Assembly: GCA_012845835.1 (NCBI GenBank)
Contig: JABAKD010000014.1
Location: forward strand, 5,193,896 to 5,257,895
Reading direction: 5' to 3'
Origin: Undaria pinnatifida
Taxonomy: Eukaryota; Sar; Phaeophyceae; Laminariales; Alariaceae
Length of the DNA stretch: 64,000 nucleotides
How positions within the stretch are numbered: position 1 is the first letter of the stretch; every line of letters starts with the position of its first letter. Shown here piece after piece: positions 47,501-56,600 of this stretch. The translations under genes were made by a program, and so were the position numbers. The notes below the pieces were generated by a model that did no database searches, was not told where the DNA came from, and saw only the letters and a list, made by a program, of their open reading frames with translations.

Positions 47501-50500
47501 GCTCGATTAGGTTCGGCGGTTCGATTCACTGGCAGGCTTGGTTTGGTTTGGATCGGTTCGCTTGCGGGTTTTTGTCTACTGTTCTGTTATGTTCCATTCG
47601 ATTAGAATCTGTTCGGTTCGGCTCGGATCTGTTCGGTTCGGATCGGTTCGGTTCGCTGGCATAGTAGGGTCGGTTCGATGGCGATTTCTGGTAATTTTTT
47701 TTTTTTTTGGGGGGGAGGGGTTAAAAAACCAACACGTGCTCCTAGCACCAAAGATAACGACAACTCGTGCCAGGCAAAAGTCATCCGAGACCAGAGAAAC
47801 TAATACATGCACGCAAAGGTATGCACACAGAGGATTGGCTGACTAACCGACCGGCCAACCCACCCACCGACCGAACGATCAATATGTGAACCGCACTAAC
47901 GATCTACCAATCAACCGAAGTACCCACAGGGTGACCAAAGGACCAACCAACCGAATGATCGACCAACCGAGTTATCTACCGAATGACGAAGCGACCGCCC
48001 AACCGAACATCGATCGACTGACTGACTGCATTGTAGACAGGACAAATGGCCTACAGACTGACTTTGACCAAACGACCGACCGACGAAACGAATGATCGAG
48101 CGACCGACTAACAGTACCAACGAGCGACCGACTGACTGACAGACCGACCAAATCACCTGCCGACCGACCGACCGACCAACCAAATGACTGATCAACCGAA
48201 TGGCCGATCAACCGCATGTCCAATTTTCGACCGACCGACTGAACGACCGAACGACCGACCAACCCCATGACCGACCGACTGAGTAGTCTGACAGGTCAAC
48301 CGAATAGAACACTGGCTGACCGACCGACTGGTTTATTCACCGAATGACAGAAGTGAAAAATTGGCCGACCGGCCGCTTGACTTGACTCCAGACCGAAATC
48401 CCTACCGACGAAGTGACTGATCGACCGAATGACCGACCAACGGAATAACGGACTAACCGAACGACACACCGGACGAGCGACCAACTGAATCGGACGAGCA
48501 ACCACTGAATGATCGAATGATCTATCCACTGACTGACTAACCAACCGAATGAGCGACCAACCAATTGACCGATACCGATCGACCGACCACCGAATATTAA
48601 ACGACAAACCGTGTGAGCGACTATCGACGACCGACCGAGCGGCTGACTGACTGACCAACCCAACAACCGAGCGAACAACCAACCTACTGAATAGACAGTC
48701 AAAAGACGATCGAAACCCCGACAATTAGTTCAGTGATATATCGAACAACCGACCGGACGGTCAAACCGAACGACGTACCGAACGGTCAGTCAACCAAGTG
48801 ATCAACCGACTGACCGAATAAACAACCGAATAACCGACCGACCGACCGACTAAACGAACGAGAGGTGGACCGAAAGACGGAACAATATAAAATGGCCGAC
48901 CGACCAACGAAGACCAACGAAGGGCCGTAGCATAAATGAAGGAGCACCAAAACAGGAACAGAAGAATTAGCCGCACCGACCAGCCAAGAACGCTATAACC
49001 GAAACATTTGATCCGCTCGGCTTGGCTCGGTCGAATCGGTAACCAACCATCCACGCATCCGACCGAACAAACAACACAACAAACCAACCAACCAACCGAT
49101 CAACGACGAGTTTCCGCACACAGGCTAGTTGAATGCTCTCCTTGTATTCTGCTGACCTTGGAAAAAAATCGGGCAGTAGCCTGATATACCAGGATCTGGT
49201 CAGCGTTCTTATTACGGGCAATCCAGAAATAAGCCGTAAGTTTTTAATATTAACCCTTTCGGGACTTCGGAGGGAAAAACGGACAAATAAAACTGACGAT
49301 TACAGCATCGGCTACATGAAACAACGCGGGCTACCGACTAAGACGGTGACAGGATTTATGTCCTAGCATGGCGGCGCAAGGAGTTGTACGGCACTACTCT
49401 CACTGCTGCGCGTTCATACGGAACCAGGCAGGTGGCAACACCGCACTTCTTTTGTTATGCAGCATACTGTACCTGGGCCCCACAAGGGTTCATAGAAGTG
49501 ATTTTACGTCGGCGGCTAGTGTTACGCTGTTCTCAAAAGCAAGAACACCGAAGCGCTCTGCCCTGCTCTGCTCGATCGAATCGATAACAACCCATCCGTC
49601 CATCCCACCAACCAAGCTACGTGCTAAAAAAACAACAAAGCAACTAACCAACCAACCAACCAACCAACCAACACAAAAACACGACGATGACAAACACATG
49701 AGGTGCACGAGGTCTATGCACATAAACCTTGGCCCAGCGTTGACAAAATCGTTGCAGTAATCAAAACTTGACCGCAAACCCCCAAGTCTAATAACCTTAC
49801 ATCAACCCAACCGGATGGGAACACTCCTGGAACGAAGACGTAAAGAATATGACATGACGTGACAAAGTATCAGGGTCCTCTCGGGTCACGACCCGGCCCG
49901 CGGGTCGGGTGGGGTATTCAAAACTCGGTCGGGTCGGCTCAGGAGGTGCTCGAAATATCGCGGGTTGGGTCAGGTCGGGTCGGGTCAGGAGGTTTTTTAA
50001 TTCCACGGGTCAGGCCGGGTCACCCTGACCTGATCCGACCGGTGAAAAGCCTTGCAATATATATTTTTAAATGGCAAAACAGATTTCAGCTGTGAGATCC
50101 ATACAAAAAGGTATTATCAAAACTCATCTTTGCGAGCTGCGTATGATACTACGATCGCGCGTGTTATTACGTGACGTTGAGTAGAAGGCTGTATCGATCT
50201 TGGCCCAGCGTCGACAAAACGGTTGAAGTACACCTGATACTCGACCACAAGCCAGAAACCTAGACCCAAAAACAACACAGCTCCGATCGCCTGAGAAATT
50301 TCTCGTACCGAAGATGTAATGAGGAGGCAGTGTGGGCTGTCAACCATGTTTTCGCGGGTGTGGGGCCAACAGTCCAGCGTCGACAAAACGATTCAATACG
50401 CAAACCCTAACCCTTTACAAGCAAGCCCAATCGCCTGGGAAAATTCTCGGCATGAACATATAATGAGACAGTGTGTGTGTGTGTGTGTGTGTGTGTGTTC

Positions 50501-53500
50501 TTCACATTAAACCGTTCTTCTACTCGTCGACATCCAGCACACCCAGTGTCCGTACTGATTCTTCACCCTAGAAAGATCAGCTCTGTGGTCACAAGCTACG
50601 ACACAGAGATAATGCATCGTAATGCATTCGACAACGCAATGTCATGCCCTAGTACTGGGTACGACAGGCACAACATACATACGTCAGCAACAGAAATACA
50701 TAGGAAGAGAGAAATACGAAATAAACAAAAACAAAAACAAAAACAAAAAACAAAAACAAAATGACAGTGTAGACTACTGGTACACACCATATTGTCAACT
50801 ATATTTGCATTAGTATTGAAAACCACTGTCCGAAGACTACCACTCCGTACGAAAACATAAGCACCGTATACATACTAACAATAGTAAAAAACGGTGCTCT
50901 CATTTCCGGACAGAGCAGTACCAACTATATTGTGAAGGCTGGGTCAAGTCGCAAAAACACCACCGACGTGCACACCGCAGGCATGGCCGACAATTCCGGC
51001 GCAAGCTTCGCCGAGAAAAACGTGAACGTCGGAGTTTTTTCGAGCGTCCCCGCTCACCTTCGCGCCCGCCTCTTCCTCCTCTTCCTCCTCCTCCACCTCC
51101 TCCTTCTCCACAACCAACACTTCCTCCTTCTTAGCCGCGGCCTCCCTCTCCTGCGCTTCCAGCTTCTCCTGCTTCTCCTTCTCCAGCTCCTCTTGCTTCT
51201 CCTTCTCCAGCTTTTTCTGCTGCTCCAGCTTCTCCTGCTGCTCCAGCTTCTCCTGCTGCTCCAGCTTCTCCTGCTGCTCCCGCTTCTCCTGCTGCTCCCG
51301 CTTCTCCTTCTCCTGCTTCTCCTGCCTCTTCTTCTCCTCCTCGTCGTCCCCCGCGCCTTCTTCCTCCTCCTCGACTGTGGTCGCGCGGCGACTGGTCGAC
51401 CCCGCCCCACCCACAACTCCTACCCCCGCCCCCCCTCCCACAATGCCTCCGCCACTACCGCCCACGATACCCGTGCCGCCCTGAGGGGCGCCCACCAAGA
51501 AGCTAGCGTCTTCAGAGGAAGGTGTAGTCCGGTGCTGCGGCTGCTGTTGGGAGCGTTGGTACCAAGGAGGGGGGGGAGAAGGGGGAGCGCTTTCAACTCA
51601 TCAACTACAATCTGTGGAGCTATTGCGGACGAAGGAACGTGAACAGCGGTGACGACCGTTTCTATTCAAGTCTCATCAAGCGAACAGAGTCAGCAATGCG
51701 AAAAACACCAACATAAACTGTTGAGTAGTGCGTCCTCAAAAATGTTCGTGCTGATGGGGTTGAATAAACTTTCGGGAACCAGGGAGAGCAACAAAACGAA
51801 ATGGCAAGCTTGGTCTTACCGACCATCTACAAGGAAGATTGAGCGCGGAGTAGAGCCCCGCATGGCAAGCATGGTCTTACCGACCGTCCCCGAGAAAAAT
51901 TGGGCGCGCAGCAGAGCCCTACGATAGCACTCACACCATTTCCCGCGACCATCATTGCCCCCCCAACCCCCCGCGCACTCCCCATCCCCCCGCTCGTGCC
52001 CCCCCTGCCTACGACCACCCCCCCTCCCCCCCACCCCCCTCCACCCCCCTCCCCCAATTCTCCCCTCCTTACCTCTGTTCGCCTCTGCCACAACTTGCTG
52101 TGGGCAGGAGAAGGAGGAGGCCAAGTCCCAACACGAGCGGCAACGCTCGTGCCGCCGCTCTCTCGCCCACCGGCAGACTGTTATAAGGATGCGGGAAATA
52201 TCGGAGGCAAGGGAGGGGGGGAGGCGGGGTCGGGGGGGGGGGGGGGGGGGGGAGCGGAGGAGGGGGGGGGGGGGGCGGTGGAGGGCGGGAGGGGTGGAGG
52301 GAAGGGTGGGGGAGTGGGGGAGTGGGAGAAGGAGGGGGGGGGGGGTGGGTGTGGAGAGGAGGGGGGAGGGGGGGAGGGGGGAAGGGAGACGTGGGCGGGG
52401 GGGGGGCGTGGTGTGGGGTGAAGGGGGGAATGCCGAGGGGGCAATTGGGGATGGGGTGCGGTGACAAGGATGCGGGAAAGATCGGAGGCAGGGATGGAAG
52501 AAACATTGGAGGAAGGGGTGGAAGAAACATCGGAGGCAGGGATGGGGGGCGGGAGGGTCGGGGTGGAGGGGGGGGGGGGGGGAGCGGGGGAGGGTAGAGG
52601 GGGGGCGGCGGTGGAGGAAGGGGAGTGGGGGGCGGGGTGAAGAGGAGGGGGGAGGTGGGGAGGGAGACGAGTGGCGTAGGGGGGGGGGGGGGGGGGGGGG
52701 GGCGTGGTGTGGGGTAAGCGGGAGGGTGGAGAGGGGAAATAAGGGATGGAGAAGGGTCGGGTGGGGTGGGATGGGGTGGGGTGGGGTGGGGTGGGGTGGG
52801 GTGGGGTGGGGTGGGGTGGGGTGGGGTGGGGTGGGGTGTTTGTAGGGGTGAGGGGGGGGAGTGAGAGTGGAGCCTGTGGGGACAGGAACTGCTTTATGTA
52901 CACGAGCCTGTAGGAGAATATGACAGTTTAGACAATAGTATACCGGTCTTGGTGTGGTTTGAGGTTTCAGAGCTAGGGTGTTCATATATACCCATTCTAC
53001 CAGATGGAACAATACCACAACCAGGGTATACGCAGTTGCTGACCTGTGGTTTTCTCCAAGAAGCTCGTTTCTACAAAGAGTTGCGCCGGGATGTTGGGGT
53101 GCGGGTGGAGATGGGAGTGGGGGGGGGGGAGTGAATGAAAGGTTGGGGGTGGGTATGGACATGGGAGGAGGGGGGGCGGTGGGGTTGAGGCGGGGGTGAA
53201 GGTGGGGAGTGGCAGTGGGGGGTGCGGGTGGAAGGAGGGGCGGGGAGGCGGAGGGGGGGGGGGGGGGCGTGGGGGGGGAGGGTTAGCGAGGGTGGAAAAA
53301 ACGAAACAGGCATAAAAAAACTAGCGCGCGGGCGGCGATCCATTTTGTTGGTCGGATACCTCTTCAGTACTTGAATTGCACCCATGTTTTGGGGGACAGA
53401 AACTACGTGTATTTAGGAAGTACTGTGGGATGTTCTTCGGGGAAGGAAAGCTCACCTCAGTCGTATTCTTGTCGCGAGCATTGGCTATTGGCCGCGTTCC

Positions 53501-53618
53501 CGATTCCAAGGCGGCCTGTTAGAGGCGGGCGCCAAATGAACCCGCCACAGTAAGTGTGGCCACGGTTGTGGGGTGCGAGGCGTGCGAGGATGCAACAACA
53601 GCAAAAGCAGCAGCAGCA

Positions 53619-53667
<49 letters not shown>

Positions 53668-56600
53668 CAGGGCGGCAGAGGAGCAAGAACAGGCGAGAAG
53701 AGATGATCGATCAAAGGGCGAAAGGAGCAAAAGGTCGACAAAAAACAAAAAAAAAAAACGCAAAAACAGAGACAAAATAATGTAGAAACAAAAGGATTAC
53801 GAAAAACCAAGACAGAGAGAAGGGATAACGTACGAGTAACTGAAAGCAAGAAATTCGGGGCAAGGAAAGTAAATCACAGGAAGAAAACCGAAGAGAAGAA
53901 AATAACCACACAAGAAATTACTGAAACAAAAAACGAAAAACGAAAAACGAAAAACGAAAAAAGAACAAAAAAAACAAAAAGAAAGCACAAAAAGAACAAA
54001 AAGAAAGCACAAAAAGAGCAAAAAAAAAGCCAAGGACATCCACCCTCTTCTGAAAAAAAATGAAACTCGATAAAGACCCTCCCATTTTCTCACAGGCAAC
54101 GAGTGGCCTGCGGAAGTGTTCGTGGGGGTCACCTCCTCCGCGCTGAACATATCAGCGGCTTCCACTGCCTGAGTCTGCACCTTCGAAGGGTTTCCACAAA
54201 AGATGTCAGAGCACGTAGGAGAACGGGGAAGGGTGGAGGAAGGGGAGAAGGGAGGGAGAGGGGGGGGGGGGGGTAATGAGAGATGGGGGTGAGAAAGGGG
54301 AAGCGGGTGCAATAGAGGAGGGAGCGGTAAGTGGGGGATGGGGTAGTGGGGGGGGGGGGGGGGGGCAGAGATGGGAGCAGGGGGGGGGGGCAAGCAACGC
54401 CGTTACCTCGAGTTGCAACCCTCCCCCTTTGGCGACACAAAACAAAAATGCTGCTGCGGTATTTGCTGCCTGGGAAACGTGACCAAATTCGCACCCAAGA
54501 AAGCACCCCACTCGCCCCCCCCCAAAACACCCCCCCTCCACCCCACCCCCACCCCCACCCCCGCCCCAACGTCCACCTCCACTCCGTCCACATAATAAAT
54601 GGCACTCCGTAACCACTGCATATCGTAACCTGTAGGCCGGTGGATTGCCCTGGCGAAGGAGCTCGGGTCGTGCTGGACCCTCGTGTCCCGGCCGGAGAAG
54701 CTCCCAACGCCAGAAACGCTGAGGGCATACTGCTGCTCCCGCTACTACCGCTGCTGATGCTGTTGCTGCTGCTGTTGGCGTTTGTATTAGCACCGGTGTT
54801 AGCGTTGGCATTAGTGTTGGTGTTGGTGTTGGTGTACGTGTTGGTGGAGTTGGAGTTGCTGTTGACGTTGCTGCTGCTGCTGTTGTTGCTGTTAAAAATA
54901 AACTTGTTGTTGCTGTTGTTGCTGTTGAAGCTGAAGATCCTAGCCGCGGTAACGACTACCCCACCCTCCCCCGCACCGGAAGAAGCCCCGGCGGCCCCGG
55001 CAGGCGTACCCGTAGCAGTGGCAGCAGCCGCAGCAGTGGGGGTAGCAGCCGCGGTAGTAACAGACGCGGTAGTAGCGGTAGCGGCAGCAGCCGTAGCCGC
55101 AACAGCGGTACCGCCACCGGTGGTAGCAGCGCTAGTTGGAGAAGCAGCAGCGGTCGCAGTTGTGGTCGTGCTGGTAGCAGCAGCGGTAGAGAAACTAGCA
55201 GCGGTACCGGTAGCTGAAGCGAGGGTAGCAGCGGTGGCCGTGGCAGCGGCCGACAACCTCCCCACAGGGAACATCCTCCACAGCGCGCTGCCGGCGGGGG
55301 CAGGCTGCGGCGGCAGCGCCGCCGCCTTCGCCGCGCTCGCGGGCTCCACCGACGCCGCGGGGGGCAGCGGCGGCGCCGATCGCGCCGCCACCACCGGTAC
55401 CGGCGCTGTTCTCGCCGATACCCCTGTAACGGCCGGCGCGCTAGCCCCACCCACACCCACCCCCCCTCCAACTCCACCCCCACCCCCACTACCGCCACCA
55501 CTACCGGCAACAGAGACAGCCGGCATCGGGTGCAGCCGCGATAGCGGCGCGGGTTCCAACTTCGGGCTGCTGCGATCAGGCCCCGCCCCCCCCCACCCGG
55601 CACGCCCGCCGCCGCCGCCGCCACCGCGCGCCTCTCCCGCCCCAGGCTCCGCGTCCTGCGTCCCCGTCCCCCATCCCGCGGCGGGGTACTGCCTTCCCGG
55701 GGAGGTCTCGCTCTCTTCCTCGGCAAGGAAGCCCCGCGCGTCGTACTCGGCGGCCGCGTTCGCGTCTTCCTCCGGAGTTACCGCGAGACCGGCCGCCAAT
55801 TTTCTGGCTCTTCCCGTGGCTCGGTTGCTGCACTCGAACGTGCCCTCAAGTTCCCCGCCGTCTTCCATCGACTGTGGCGGTCCGTCGATCCGTCGGTAGG
55901 TGAGGGTCAGTCGGTAGGGGTCGGTGTGCGCGCGGAGGGTGGGGTGGGGATGGTGGGGAAGGAGGTCATGTCAGGGGGAGGGCGGGGGAAACACATCCAC
56001 AACTCAGACGCAAATAATCGATAAACCACATACCCTGGTATACGACATGTACCATAAAACGCGGAATACCATGCGCCATGATGAAGAGGCCACAATACGA
56101 TAAAACCATCCCCGATATGATACCTTGCATACCCTATTATACGGTACACCAAGAGACCAACAACCGACAAAAACATTTACCATGATGTACGGAGTACCAC
56201 CAAACATAACATGCGCTTGTAGACCACGTACCGGCGACAACACCCACATAGCGGATACCCTGACATAGGCTGACATAGGGTATTCCACCAAACGTGCCAT
56301 GCGCCATCCAAGGAGACCAACAAAACGAAAGGCAAACACCCCGGTACATGGCATACGGTATACCACAAAACACACCACAGAGACTAACGAGCGGAAAAAA
56401 ACACATACCCTGGTACACACCATGCCACAAACCTACAATTACAAGACCGGTGTATATTACGCAGCTTGCAAAGATGAGTATCGACCCTAAATCTGTCGAC
56501 CTCACAGCTGACGTTGTTCGAACATTTTTTCCAAATAACAAGACCATGCGCTGCACGCAACGACATCAAGGAGTGACACCACAATACACAACACGTACCA

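Noticed and set aside
47911-49087. Minus-strand GRSVGRSV-type frames
   Set aside because: Translation of the ACCG-type repeat array.
52084-52105. Possible micro-exon (minus) ending ACAGAG|GTAAGG
   Set aside because: The donor is good and a pyrimidine-rich acceptor lies upstream, but that acceptor gives 25 nt and breaks phase; the phase-0 version needs a poor acceptor.
52069-53162. Long Pro/His-rich frames on both strands
   Set aside because: They are six-frame translations of poly-G/GGGGT runs; no codon structure, no splice logic, several frames open at once.
54640-55899. 419-codon plus-strand Leu/Ala/Val-rich frame
   Set aside because: Antisense of the large host exon; composition follows from GCN/GTN complements of its Ala/Thr/Asn codons.
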